Positions 8,600-17,277 are shown, numbered from the stretch's first letter. The stretch: DNA of 64,000 nucleotides from JAGTVG01 sp964389805 (GCA_964389805.1 CAYMFU010000292.1:1-64000), one strand, 5' to 3'. Made by a program: numbers and translations. Notes: a model not told the origin generated them from the letters alone.

Positions 8600-9592
8600 A
8601 TGAAATCTCTTACATCTCGTCGAAAATTTGTAAAATACAGTTTAAAAGGAATAGCCGCGACAGGGTTAGTGGGTATAGTGGCACCAATATGGGCAAGGCC
8701 TTTAAATAAAAATCGAATAGGTTTGGGAAATCAAAGCATAGGTTCAGAGGAACTTTTCTTTAAGATTTCCTTGGCCCAATGGTCCCTGCATAGGAGCTTT
8801 GAAGACAGTAAGCTGAAGGCTGAAGAATTCCCGGTAATTGCGAAAAATCAATTCGATATCAATGCTGTAGAGTATGTGAATAGTTTATATTCAAAACACG
8901 CTGAAAATTCAACATTCTGGAATGATTTGAATCAACGTGCCAGGAATCAAGGGGTGCGAAATCTTTTGATCATGGTTGATGATGAGGGAGATTTGGGAGA
9001 CACAAATGATAAAAAGCGAAAAAAAGCAGTTGAGAACCATTACAAATGGGTTGATGCAGCGAAGATAATGGAGTGCCATTCCATTCGGATCAATGGTTTC
9101 GGAAAAGGCAGCAAGGAACAGGTAGGAAGTGCTCTTGTGGATGGGATGGGAGCCCTCGGAGCGTATGCGGATAAGGTTGGAATAAATGTTATGATTGAAA
9201 ATCATGGATTATATACATCTGATGGTAAATGGATTGTGGATGTTTTGACCCGAATAGGAAAGGATAACTGTGGTAGTTTACCTGATTTTGGAAACTTTTG
9301 TACAGCCCGAAAATGGGGCAGCACTCAGGATGGAACCTGTCCGGAGGTCTACGACCGGTACCTGGGAGTGAGGGAAATGATGCCTTTTGCCAAGGGAGTC
9401 AGTGCAAAATCCTACAGGTTCGATGAATCGGGGCAGGAAACGACCATTGATTATGGGAAGATGTTACAAATAGTCAAAGAAGCGGGATTTACTGGATATA
9501 TTGGAATTGAATATGAGGGAATCGAATTAAGTGAACCGGATGGCATTATCGCCACTAAAAAGTTGCTGATTTCTGAAGGCAAAAAAATATAA
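8600..9592 (+). CDS. Tat-exported sugar phosphate isomerase/epimerase-like TIM-barrel protein
   Basis: Belongs to the xylose isomerase-like TIM-barrel superfamily (AP endonuclease 2 fold). ATG 8600 is preferred over TTG 8588. The N-terminus carries a twin-arginine signal (SRRKFVK, followed by a hydrophobic stretch to about residue 33), meaning it is exported folded, probably with its metal bound. Putative metal and acid/base residues sit in NAVEYVN, MIENHG, LPDFGNF and GIEYEG, matching the Glu/Asp/His/Glu ligand pattern of this fold. Secreted members often occur with glycoside hydrolases and GMC/GFO dehydrogenases in Bacteroidota. Here the neighbours are a nucleoside hydrolase and GH2/GH3 enzymes, so action on a released sugar is inferred. 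Exact reaction unknown. Confidence 0.8.
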   Translation: MKSLTSRRKFVKYSLKGIAATGLVGIVAPIWARPLNKNRIGLGNQSIGSEELFFKISLAQWSLHRSFEDSKLKAEEFPVIAKNQFDINAVEYVNSLYSKHAENSTFWNDLNQRARNQGVRNLLIMVDDEGDLGDTNDKKRKKAVENHYKWVDAAKIMECHSIRINGFGKGSKEQVGSALVDGMGALGAYADKVGINVMIENHGLYTSDGKWIVDVLTRIGKDNCGSLPDFGNFCTARKWGSTQDGTCPEVYDRYLGVREMMPFAKGVSAKSYRFDESGQETTIDYGKMLQIVKEAGFTGYIGIEYEGIELSEPDGIIATKKLLISEGKKI

Positions 9593-9724
9593 GCCTATCA
9601 GTTGTTGATTGTAAGAACCGTATCTGATCAAGGAAACAGGTCTAAATATGATATCTGACATCAATCTACACATTATCAGTATTTCCACATGATATTGAAT
9701 AGTGTATTAAGGTAATTTTGACCT

Positions 9725-10792
9725 CTATATTTTGTTGAATCCGAATCCTGGTCCTTCAACAATGGCCATTTCTCCATTTTTTATTGAAAATCCTCCTTCA
9801 ACTATATCCACAGCCAGGTCAAGGCTACCATCAAGGTCGATATACCGGGTATTATTACAGGCAAATGCAGCATGAAGAGCAGCAGTGATACTGATAATGC
9901 TCTCATCAAAACATCCCCAGAAAAGATCAATATTTGCAACTTCGGCAATTTTTGCAATTTCAAAAGCACCCGTAAGACCTCCGCATTTCATGAGCTTTAT
10001 ATTGAATATACCACAGGTTTGAGGATGAGAAGCTAGCTGAAAAGCAGATACAGCATTTTTAAGAGACTCATCACATGCTATGATCATCCTGATCTGCTCT
10101 GGAAGATGATTCATCTCGTTCTCCTTACCTACTGGCATGGGCTGTTCTATCAGTTCCAGGCCAAGATATTTTGTTGCCTGATAAAATTTGTTTGTTTTAT
10201 CCAGATCGTACCCCTGGTTTGCATCTACCCTTATTTTGAAATAGTTTCCAAATTCCTCTCTCAATTTTATGCAACGTTCAATATCCAGTTCAACATCATG
10301 TCCCGTTTTTACTTTTAAAATCTTAAATCCCCGGTCTTTATATTCCCTTGCCTCTTTTAAGGTATCTTCAACGTTGCAAATTCCAATCGTGACAGATGTG
10401 GGTAAAGATTTATGTTTCTTTCCATAAAAATCAACAACCGGAATATCTAGATATTTACAAAAAGCGTCGTGCATTGCAATATCTATGGCAGCTCTTGTGG
10501 CTGAAAATTTATGGAAAAATTCCCTGGATTCTGTGATTAAAGTTCGAAAATGACGGATGTCCCTACCTATCCAACCCATTACCTCGTCAGACTTTAAATT
10601 AGAAATGGTCTCTTCCATTTTTTCTCCTATTACAAATTCTCCTTCCGCCGCGGCACCGTATCCTACAATCCCATTTTCCAATTCTATTTCGATAAAAGCA
10701 TTTACAGCAGATGAATAAGTCTGATAGGCCACGGTATACGGTTTGGTCAGGTCCAGGTCTTTTTTATAGGATCTTATATCTTTAATTTTCAT
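9725..10792 (-). CDS. Enolase-superfamily epimerase (dipeptide epimerase / N-acetyl-D-glutamate racemase, DgcA-like)
   Basis: Muconate-lactonizing-enzyme-type barrel of 355 aa. The catalytic lysines are in LKVKTG (K160, K162) and NIKLMK (K266); the metal ligands are D190 (VDANQ), E216 (IEQP) and D241 (CDES). This K/K arrangement is that of L-Ala-D/L-Glu epimerases, which invert the alpha carbon of an N-acylated Glu. The start lies one base after the stop of the DUF1611 gene, so the two are co-transcribed. Enolase-type partners of DUF1611 proteins have been described as DgcA, an N-acetyl-D-glutamate racemase feeding D-Glu into L-Glu/arginine metabolism. The pairing supports that role here, but a peptidoglycan dipeptide epimerase is equally possible from sequence alone. 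Confidence 0.8.
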   Translation of the reverse strand: MKIKDIRSYKKDLDLTKPYTVAYQTYSSAVNAFIEIELENGIVGYGAAAEGEFVIGEKMEETISNLKSDEVMGWIGRDIRHFRTLITESREFFHKFSATRAAIDIAMHDAFCKYLDIPVVDFYGKKHKSLPTSVTIGICNVEDTLKEAREYKDRGFKILKVKTGHDVELDIERCIKLREEFGNYFKIRVDANQGYDLDKTNKFYQATKYLGLELIEQPMPVGKENEMNHLPEQIRMIIACDESLKNAVSAFQLASHPQTCGIFNIKLMKCGGLTGAFEIAKIAEVANIDLFWGCFDESIISITAALHAAFACNNTRYIDLDGSLDLAVDIVEGGFSIKNGEMAIVEGPGFGFNKI

Positions 10793-10793
10793 T

Positions 10794-11855
10794 CTATTCC
10801 ATTTTTCCTAATATGGGTATAATGCCATCGATTCCCTCTTCTATGGGTATAAATACCGGAATACCAAGTTCCTCTTGATATTTATTTTTTGCTGTCCGGG
10901 CTTCTTCAAGATTGCAATTTCTGGTATTCAATACCAGGGCAATAACTTCTGAATTATAGGATTCAATCAATCGGATCTCACTTTCAACTGATAATACTTC
11001 ACCCCATTCTGGATTTTCATCATAATACCCTCTTTTTATTTCATGAACCAGGATGGCATACCTGGCATTCCCCGAAACCAGCATTTCTGAGCCACAGGGA
11101 CCACTTGGATTTCGTAAGGCAGATTGACCTTCTATGAAGATATAGTCTGGGCCTTCATTTTTATATGCCTCAATAATTGCATTTGCCAATTCCCCACTGA
11201 CAAAATCATTTATAGTAGCATCAAATATAAAACCATACTTATGACCTTGCATCCAACCTGTTTGACCGGTATAGATCATTTCTGCCTTTTTGCCCTCTTT
11301 TCCTACTGCCTCCAGGATAAGCTGCCCGGTAGTCCGTTTACCTACAGCACAATCTGTCCCTAATAATGCAATCACCGGACATTTGACGGAAAAGATTTCA
11401 GCAGTCCAGAATTTCAGTTCTCCAAATTGTTTTGGCTTCCGTACATCAATTAATTGTACATTATTATCCTCCGCAAGTTTTACAAAAGCAGGCCTCTTCT
11501 GTAAGAAATCATGTAATCCATTAATTATTGAAATACCATGCGATAAAGCTGTTGCAATAGATTCTTCCAGAAAAGAAGGCAGTTGGCCCCCCACAGTCGC
11601 TATTCCAATTATGCAGTAATCAGGTTTTCCTACTATCTGTATGGCTTCCTCAAGGGATTTAAGAATAGGAATGTTTCTGTGCTTCCGATCCAGTAATTCA
11701 CCCGCATCGTGACCAGAATGAATATAATCGATAACAGCAGTAATTGTAAAACGTGATGATCCACGGATAAGCCCATGAGAGGTTTTAGCATCCACTTCCA
11801 GGAAAGCACCACTTGTCAATAAAAATGCAGTACCTGTAATATTAATAGTTACCAT
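10794..11855 (-). CDS. DUF1611 P-loop protein (DgcN-like D-glutamate N-acetyltransferase candidate)
   Basis: A 353-aa protein with an N-terminal Rossmann-like region (~1-150) and a C-terminal P-loop domain whose Walker A is GTDCAVGKRT (166-175). This combination is the DUF1611 family. Family members named DgcN have been reported to acetylate D-glutamate before racemisation by DgcA. The immediate downstream partner is an epimerase of the right type, one base away. Other segments worth noting are TGQTGWMQG, FIEGQSALRNPSG and LVHEIKRGYYDENPEWG, which are family-like. No signal peptide: cytoplasmic. Family assignment is confident; the acetyltransferase role is inferred from family and context. 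Confidence 0.75.
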   Translation of the reverse strand: MVTINITGTAFLLTSGAFLEVDAKTSHGLIRGSSRFTITAVIDYIHSGHDAGELLDRKHRNIPILKSLEEAIQIVGKPDYCIIGIATVGGQLPSFLEESIATALSHGISIINGLHDFLQKRPAFVKLAEDNNVQLIDVRKPKQFGELKFWTAEIFSVKCPVIALLGTDCAVGKRTTGQLILEAVGKEGKKAEMIYTGQTGWMQGHKYGFIFDATINDFVSGELANAIIEAYKNEGPDYIFIEGQSALRNPSGPCGSEMLVSGNARYAILVHEIKRGYYDENPEWGEVLSVESEIRLIESYNSEVIALVLNTRNCNLEEARTAKNKYQEELGIPVFIPIEEGIDGIIPILGKME

Positions 11856-12164
11856 TTATTGGCCTTGAATTGTAATAAATAATGCCAATTTAATCCATAA
11901 AGATATCATTGACAAATGGGACAAGTACCTATCGTCAGATCATCCAAATCAATCCCTGAAAGCATTTGAAGGATTGTTCATATCCTAAAGAAATGCTTCG
12001 CAAAAATTATAAATAACTGAATATCAGCGCAATAACTTTTTTGGCATATACTTTGCGTTATCCTAATTGAAATTAAGATTGGCGCCATGATTTTAAATAA
12101 ATTGTTTTATCCGTTTGCCAACCCTGAGTTTTGGGGATTAAAGGCAGACTTAAAATTTAAAGTC
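11856..12164. other. Divergent intergenic region, no gene seen
   Basis: This 309-base spacer separates the minus-strand DUF1611 gene from the plus-strand His/Tyr-rich protein gene. TATACTTTG near 12051-12059 is close to, but one base longer than, the Bacteroidota -7 element and may drive the downstream gene. No RNA gene or strong hairpin is seen. Confidence 0.3.
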
Positions 12165-12893
12165 ATGAAAACTACATATTATTTATACAGGTTGAATCGA
12201 ATCATAATATTGATAAGTATATTCTTGTTAATATTAAGTTTCGCAGTTAATGCACAGACAAGGTCCAGCAGAAATGGTGATAAAAACCATAGCCGGACTA
12301 GAGCTACTACGGTTCAAAGAAGTGATAATACAAACCGGAACCGGACTGGAACTACGACAGTTCAGAGAAGTAACAACAGCAGAAATGCCAGGACTTCATT
12401 AAATTATGATCGTAGAAAGACTACAGCGAATAATCAAGGTAGATTTATTGAGCGTGAGACAAAACCGAAGCAGCAGTCTTATACCTATAAAAGCAATGAT
12501 TATAATAATCATAATCAAAAACATAAGTATAATAAGCAGAAGGTGTATCATAAACAGTATCACCATACTCATAGCAAACATTACTATTACAAGAAGTATT
12601 ATCATCCGTCACCCTGGACATATTACAATTATCCAGTCGTATTTTATCATTCGAATTTTGGTGAATTCTATTACCACAGCGGTAGGTTTTACAGATATGA
12701 CTGGCGCCATGGATATTTCACTGTTGACAGGCCAACGCATGTATATTTCAACAGGATTCCTCATGGGTATAGCAGGGTTTATATAAATGGTCGGTTGTAT
12801 TACCAATACCATGATATATTATTCAGACATACGCCACATGGTTACAAGATTGTACCTCGTAGCTCTGGCATTTACTTCCATGCCAGTTTCTAA
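12165..12893 (+). CDS. Exported basic His/Tyr/Arg-rich protein of unknown function
   Basis: Not recognised. ATG 12165 is preferred to 12087 because it opens a signal peptide: MKTTYYLYRLNR, then a hydrophobic run, then a cleavage-like VNAQ at about residue 31. The mature part starts with two imperfect copies of a TTVQRSxNxxR unit (~50-80). Then follow a strongly basic segment rich in His, Tyr, Asn and Lys (HSKHYYYKKYYHPS, ~145-165) and a Tyr/Gly/His-rich C-terminal half (YHSGRFYRYDWRHG, HGYSRVYINGRLYY) suggestive of beta-strands. About 243 aa. Possibly an envelope or surface protein that binds polyanions or metals. The gene is monocistronic and followed by a strong terminator. Confidence 0.6.
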   Translation: MKTTYYLYRLNRIIILISIFLLILSFAVNAQTRSSRNGDKNHSRTRATTVQRSDNTNRNRTGTTTVQRSNNSRNARTSLNYDRRKTTANNQGRFIERETKPKQQSYTYKSNDYNNHNQKHKYNKQKVYHKQYHHTHSKHYYYKKYYHPSPWTYYNYPVVFYHSNFGEFYYHSGRFYRYDWRHGYFTVDRPTHVYFNRIPHGYSRVYINGRLYYQYHDILFRHTPHGYKIVPRSSGIYFHASF

Positions 12894-12913
12894 TTTTCAT
12901 ATTCAGTTTAAAG

Positions 12914-12939
12914 TCCCGCCACCTGGCGGGATTTTTTTT
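12914..12939 (+). terminator. Rho-independent terminator
   Basis: TCCCGCCA (12914-12921) pairs with TGGCGGGA (12924-12931), followed by eight T residues. It ends the transcript of the His/Tyr-rich protein gene. Confidence 0.85.
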
Positions 12940-13120
12940 GAATAAACTCGAGTTCCCACATAAAAACCACCCAAATTTTAATTGTAATATAATTCCCAGG
13001 TATCTTAATCATACCCTACATTTATAAAAAAAAATTATGTTCAACTCATCTTTCTAAGAAGTAGTTTAATTTGTAATTTTCAGGACAGACAGAAGGACAT
13101 AATTCGAATACTTATTATAT

Positions 13121-13537
13121 ATGGGGTATGTTGAAAAGGATTTTCTTATGCGATACTTTAACCAACTGGGGATCGTTATGGCAAAAATCCTTGGCCTGAA
13201 AAATAAAGGTAAATTTGAAGAAGCCAATCAGATGATCGAAGATAGTCTGGCAGATTTTGGACTAATGATTCCTGAGGAATATCTGAGCATGGATGATTCA
13301 ATTTTTATTGCTGAGATTACAAGAACACTTGGTTTGAACAAGGATCAGATCAGGGCATTATCGGAATTGCTATTTGAAAAAGGCGACATAGAGCGACTTT
13401 TGGGTAAGGAAGATTCGGCCAGAAATTTTCTCTCGAAAACCCTGATCCTGCTTGATTATCTGACCGGCATAGAAAAAGTTTTTTCCTTTGAAAGGGAAGA
13501 TCGGATCAAATGGATAAATTCATATTTAAGTAATTGA
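13121..13537 (+). CDS. Small alpha-helical protein, DUF6483-like
   Basis: A 138-aa cytoplasmic protein, predicted all-helical. The N-terminus GYVEKDFLMRYFNQLGIVMAKI, the segment LKNKGKFEEANQMI, the middle LGLNKDQIRALSELLFEKGDIE and the C-terminal LLDYLTGIEKVFSFERE together resemble a TPR-like hypothetical family (DUF6483). The start is ATG 13121; no good Shine-Dalgarno is seen, which is normal for this phylum. It is convergent with the ZIP transporter operon and stands alone. Function unknown. Confidence 0.6.
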   Translation: MGYVEKDFLMRYFNQLGIVMAKILGLKNKGKFEEANQMIEDSLADFGLMIPEEYLSMDDSIFIAEITRTLGLNKDQIRALSELLFEKGDIERLLGKEDSARNFLSKTLILLDYLTGIEKVFSFEREDRIKWINSYLSN

Positions 13538-13577
13538 ATTAAGTAAATCTACCATGAAAAGATAAGTGAAAAGGAAA

Positions 13578-14315
13578 TTAGAAAATCATTTCGATCAAAA
13601 TAGCCACCAGGGCACCCAGGAATACAACGAGCAGCCTGGATAATTTCAGTTTATGCTTTGGATTCGATTCGAAGAATATAGTAGTTGAGATATGCAGGAA
13701 GCTCCCACTGACAATGGCATACAGCCATGACATTTCTTTGATTGAAAACATGTGATATTTTCCAACCAATGATGCAATCATCAATCCCACAGGTGAGCAA
13801 AGGCTAAATACAATCAGATACATTAAAGCCGTGGATGATTTTCGTGAATAGGCACTGACAATAACCATTAATGCCAAGGCTGCAGGGATCTTATGCAATA
13901 TGATCCCTATAATTATCCCGCCGGCATGATTGTGAATACCTGAACTAACAGGGTGTGCAAGTATCGTGCCCTCCAGAAAGGCGTGAATACCCAGTCCTAT
14001 TACCAGGATAGATGGCGTTATATATTTTTCACCCTTGTCTATGTGGTGAATGTGTCCGTGTTCTACGCCAGTAGACAGTATACCCAGAATCATTTGAAGA
14101 GCAAACCCAATGAGTATAAAAACACCAATCTGGAATGAATTTGCATACTGGGCATACACTTCCGGCAATATGTGTATGATGGTAATAGAAAAAAGATAGG
14201 CTCCTGCAAAAATCAGCAAATAGTCAAATTTCTTTTGTTTTAGAGAGGGAAAGAGATACAATGAGATCCCCCCCAGAAAAGCTGATAAGAATAGTATGAT
14301 GGAGTTTATTATCAT
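13578..14315 (-). CDS. ZIP family divalent metal transporter
   Basis: Inner-membrane transporter of 245 aa with about seven to eight hydrophobic helices. ZIP hallmarks are visible: HILPEV in helix 2, a His-rich cytoplasmic loop (EHGHIHH, ~104-110), GIHAFLEG in helix 4 and LHKIPAAL in helix 5. The His/Glu of helix 4 and the His of helix 5 form the metal path. In helix 5 the family's second polar ligand position is Ala-rich here, so the binuclear site may be simplified. Transports Zn2+ or Fe2+ (family knowledge). It is the last gene of an operon with apbE and a methyltransferase; the gap to the methyltransferase is 6 bases. Confidence 0.85.
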   Translation of the reverse strand: MIINSIILFLSAFLGGISLYLFPSLKQKKFDYLLIFAGAYLFSITIIHILPEVYAQYANSFQIGVFILIGFALQMILGILSTGVEHGHIHHIDKGEKYITPSILVIGLGIHAFLEGTILAHPVSSGIHNHAGGIIIGIILHKIPAALALMVIVSAYSRKSSTALMYLIVFSLCSPVGLMIASLVGKYHMFSIKEMSWLYAIVSGSFLHISTTIFFESNPKHKLKLSRLLVVFLGALVAILIEMIF

Positions 14316-14321
14316 TAAATT

Positions 14322-15056
14322 CTATTTTTCAAGAAGAAAGATCATTCTTTCCGATTTATTTGCAACATATGGATTCAGGCTATAATCACCAAATATCTCC
14401 ATAACCTTCAATCCGGTATTTTTAAAATACTCAAGAAATTCTACCCTTCGTATTGCCTTTACTTTCTCAAAAAAATGATGATTCTTTCCTGCATCAGTAA
14501 AATTAATTTCCTTTATGATCATTCCATCATCAACCTTTTTTGTTATACGGAATTTAATACCATTGACCTCTTTAATTTCTTCCGGAGCCAGATTATGTAT
14601 TACCGTATAAGGATTTAGAAAATCTATGAGTAATTTACCCCCTTTTACCAATCCGTTTGCCGCTGCTTTTACAACACTTTCATTCTCTGTTTTCGAATCA
14701 AAATATCCAAAACTGGTAAAGAAGTTAAATATGTAATTAAAGTAGTTCCTCTTGAATACAAACTGCATATCATGAACAAAGAAACTGAGCCTGCTATTTT
14801 CATGGTCTTGTGCATCCCGGATATTTTCCTGGCAAATATCAAATCCTGTCACATTCAGACCTTTTTGGTTTAAATAAATTGCATGCCGGCCCTTTCCACA
14901 GGCTAGATCGAGGATCCTGTCTTCTTTTTGAATATCCAGATAGTCAATTAGTTTGTCGAGGAATAACTTAGCTTCGTTTAAGTCCCTGTTCTGGTATAAA
15001 ATATGGTAATATGGTGATCCAAACCATTCATCTACCCACTCAATCTTAGGTGTCAT
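14322..15056 (-). CDS. Class I SAM-dependent methyltransferase
   Basis: A 244-aa cytoplasmic protein. Motif I (ILDLACGKGRHAIYL, ~44-58) gives the SAM-binding GxG loop; the acidic end of strand beta2 is seen in VTGFDICQENI, and motif IV is replaced by FNYIFNFFTSFGYF. This matches stand-alone methyltransferases of the Methyltransf_25 group. Substrate unknown. It sits between apbE (2 bases upstream) and a ZIP transporter (6 bases downstream), so it is co-transcribed with them; no functional link is obvious. Confidence 0.8.
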   Translation of the reverse strand: MTPKIEWVDEWFGSPYYHILYQNRDLNEAKLFLDKLIDYLDIQKEDRILDLACGKGRHAIYLNQKGLNVTGFDICQENIRDAQDHENSRLSFFVHDMQFVFKRNYFNYIFNFFTSFGYFDSKTENESVVKAAANGLVKGGKLLIDFLNPYTVIHNLAPEEIKEVNGIKFRITKKVDDGMIIKEINFTDAGKNHHFFEKVKAIRRVEFLEYFKNTGLKVMEIFGDYSLNPYVANKSERMIFLLEK

Positions 15057-15058
15057 TG

Positions 15059-16081
15059 TTAATTCTCTGTCTTTAATATGGATCTAAATCCATCCGTCAT
15101 AAAAGTTTTAATAGTTCCATCATTATCTGAAAAAATGAAATATGCATCCATTTCAGGATGATCATTTATTATAGGTATAGCCTCTTCAATACCCAATACC
15201 ATAAATGCTGTCGCAAAGGCGTCAGCTGTCATGCACTCACCCGCAATAACCGTAGCACTTAACATGGAGTGTTCAACCGGGTAGCCTGTATATGGACTTA
15301 TGGTGTGGGCATATTTCTTACCATCCTTCACATAGAAATTTCTATAGTTGCCTGAAGTGGCTATACCCTTGTCTGTAACTTCAATAATGGCTTTTATTTT
15401 CCTGTCGAATATATCGACGGAAGGATCTTCTATGCCAGTGGTCCATGGAGTTCCGCGGTCGTTTAACCCTATGCATGAGATTTCGCCTCCGATATCAACA
15501 AGATAGTTTTCAACACCCTTGCTTTCGAGCAATTCTCCCACAACGTCCACACCGTATCCTTTAGCAATGGCACTGAAATCCAATGACATACCCGATAAAG
15601 ATTTCCTGACTTCAAAGGAGTCAAATAAAATTTTATTAAATCCAACCAGTTTTTTTAATTCATCAATTTGTGCACTGTCAGGCAATTCATTTTCTTCAGG
15701 ACCAAATCCCCAGGCATTTACAAGCGGCATTACAGTAGGATCAAAAGCCCCATTTGTAGCCTCGTATACTTGTTTACTTTTAACCAGTACGGGATAAAAA
15801 TAAGGTGAGTTGAATTTGAATGAGTCCTTTTTATTGAACTGTGAGATTTCCGAGTCGGAAATGTATGTCGACAAAGATTTATTCCATTCCACTAACAATG
15901 AATCAATAGTTACTTTGTAGTTGGTTGCTTCAGGGTGCAAATATATGATGTTATAATAGGTCCCCATCGTTTCACCATTAAAGGTGACCTTTTTCAGTTC
16001 TTCCGAATTCTGGCGGAACATCCAGACCACAAACACTGCCAGGACCAAAATTACAGGATATATTCTGCTCTTATGGAACAT
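15059..16081 (-). CDS. apbE: FAD:protein FMN transferase (ApbE family)
   Basis: Attaches FMN covalently to Thr/Ser of periplasmic flavoproteins such as Na+-NQR or RNF subunits (family knowledge). Length 340 aa, normal. Conserved blocks are present: NGETMGTYYNI (~35-45), DFSAIAKGYGVD (~170-181), YLVDIGGEISCIG (~195-207), HTISPYTGYPVEHS (~260-273) and the metal-binding TADAFATAF (~284-292). The N-terminus is a hydrophobic anchor (residues ~8-22) with no lipobox Cys, so the protein is membrane-anchored rather than a classical lipoprotein. First gene of a three-gene operon; the 278-base upstream spacer (16082-16359) presumably carries the promoter. Confidence 0.9.
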   Translation of the reverse strand: MFHKSRIYPVILVLAVFVVWMFRQNSEELKKVTFNGETMGTYYNIIYLHPEATNYKVTIDSLLVEWNKSLSTYISDSEISQFNKKDSFKFNSPYFYPVLVKSKQVYEATNGAFDPTVMPLVNAWGFGPEENELPDSAQIDELKKLVGFNKILFDSFEVRKSLSGMSLDFSAIAKGYGVDVVGELLESKGVENYLVDIGGEISCIGLNDRGTPWTTGIEDPSVDIFDRKIKAIIEVTDKGIATSGNYRNFYVKDGKKYAHTISPYTGYPVEHSMLSATVIAGECMTADAFATAFMVLGIEEAIPIINDHPEMDAYFIFSDNDGTIKTFMTDGFRSILKTEN

Positions 16082-16359
16082 TTTAAAAGATAAAAAAGAA
16101 ACGCCAATTTACACCCTTTTTATGAATTATTTTTTCTAAAATATACTTTTAGAATTTATAATCTCCTTAAGGGATATATAAAAACTATCTTCTCCATTAA
16201 CAATCTCTTTGGCGTAAGTTTCAGGAAACATCAGACCTCTACGATCTTTGCCATTTTTTCAAATTAAACATTCCTTTAACCAATTATTACAACCCGCAGA
16301 CGCTTCCTTTTAATCAATTAACTATTATTTCCCTTTACTAAAAAAATTATAATACGATT

Positions 16360-16887
16360 TTATTTTCCTCTGCCAGGTCTGGCGTTTCTCCTGAATCCAT
16401 TTCCTTCATTTTGGTTTCCCATTCGTCGATTTGGCCCAACAGCCCTTATCATAGTTTCCATAAAGACCTGCTTTTGTTCATCATTACATATGGCCATTAC
16501 TTCTTTAAAATGAATAAAATTAATCAGCTCGAGCTCACTTTGCTTTTGACCAATATTCAGGAATATTTCTTCAGATTCTGGAGAAAAATCCTTATTTCTC
16601 ATCATGCTCATAAGCTCCTTTCTTAGTGAATGGATTTCATTCACCTTTTCATCCAGCGCCGTACGATGTTTCAACAATAGCTCATCAAACTGGGCTTGCT
16701 GTTCTGAAGTAAAATTCAGCCGGCGATTGAGAAAGTGATCCTTTGCTAGGGGACGTCGGGTTTCTCTGAATTCCGGAACTTTAGTATCCCATACCTTTAG
16801 CCAGATTGTTGTTAAGGATGTAATATTCAGGATCACAAGAACCAGAATAATGATCCATAACAATTTTTTATTTGTAAATATTTCCAT
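16360..16887 (-). CDS. Membrane-anchored Spy/CpxP-like protein (third gene of sigma operon)
   Basis: A 175-aa protein with an N-terminal transmembrane helix (~8-30) and a periplasmic helical domain containing two LTxxQ-type motifs: NFTSEQQAQFDELL (~58-71) and CNDEQKQVFMETM (~133-145). These are the signature of the Spy/CpxP/zinc-resistance-associated group. The C-terminal tail is Arg/Gly/Asn-rich. It overlaps nothing but follows the small membrane protein by 3 bases and the ECF sigma gene before it, a common Bacteroidota arrangement. Role inferred: sensing envelope stress or controlling the sigma factor, or a chaperone. Confidence 0.7.
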   Translation of the reverse strand: MEIFTNKKLLWIIILVLVILNITSLTTIWLKVWDTKVPEFRETRRPLAKDHFLNRRLNFTSEQQAQFDELLLKHRTALDEKVNEIHSLRKELMSMMRNKDFSPESEEIFLNIGQKQSELELINFIHFKEVMAICNDEQKQVFMETMIRAVGPNRRMGNQNEGNGFRRNARPGRGK

Positions 16888-16890
16888 GAT

Positions 16891-17235
16891 CTAGGGATTT
16901 GTAGTTGTTTGATTGATACTGTATATAGTTGGGGTAGAAGGATAAAGATCTTCCACAAAGGCTTGCTCGTTTTCCTGTAAGGAATCAGTTGATAAGGAAT
17001 TTCGAAATATTGTGGTCGCCGTATAAATATTAAAGGCGATGACCATAATGATAAAAGCTAATCCAACATGCTGAATTACAGGTGATACAAAACCAGTTGG
17101 GCTTACAACAGCTTTATCTTTCCGTGCCTGAATTCTGGTATAAAGAAACGGTTTTGGCTTAGCCCGCTCTACGCCATCCAAGGCAGTCAGCGTTTTTTCT
17201 ACCAGGGTTTCGATATGTTGATCCGTTTTTTTCAT
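16891..17235 (-). CDS. Small membrane protein, putative anti-sigma partner
   Basis: A 114-aa protein: cytoplasmic N-terminus (HIETLVEKTLTALDGVERAKPKPFLYTRIQAR, quoted in part as TLTALDGVERA), one transmembrane helix (~67-87) and a short periplasmic tail. No zinc-binding anti-sigma motif is present. Its position between an ECF sigma factor (42 bases upstream) and a Spy-like protein (3 bases downstream) makes it a candidate anti-sigma or membrane scaffold. The sequence alone does not prove this. Confidence 0.55.
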   Translation of the reverse strand: MKKTDQHIETLVEKTLTALDGVERAKPKPFLYTRIQARKDKAVVSPTGFVSPVIQHVGLAFIIMVIAFNIYTATTIFRNSLSTDSLQENEQAFVEDLYPSTPTIYSINQTTTNP

Positions 17236-17277
17236 GATCTATTAATTAGATGTTATTTTAAGAAATAACTTGCGTTC

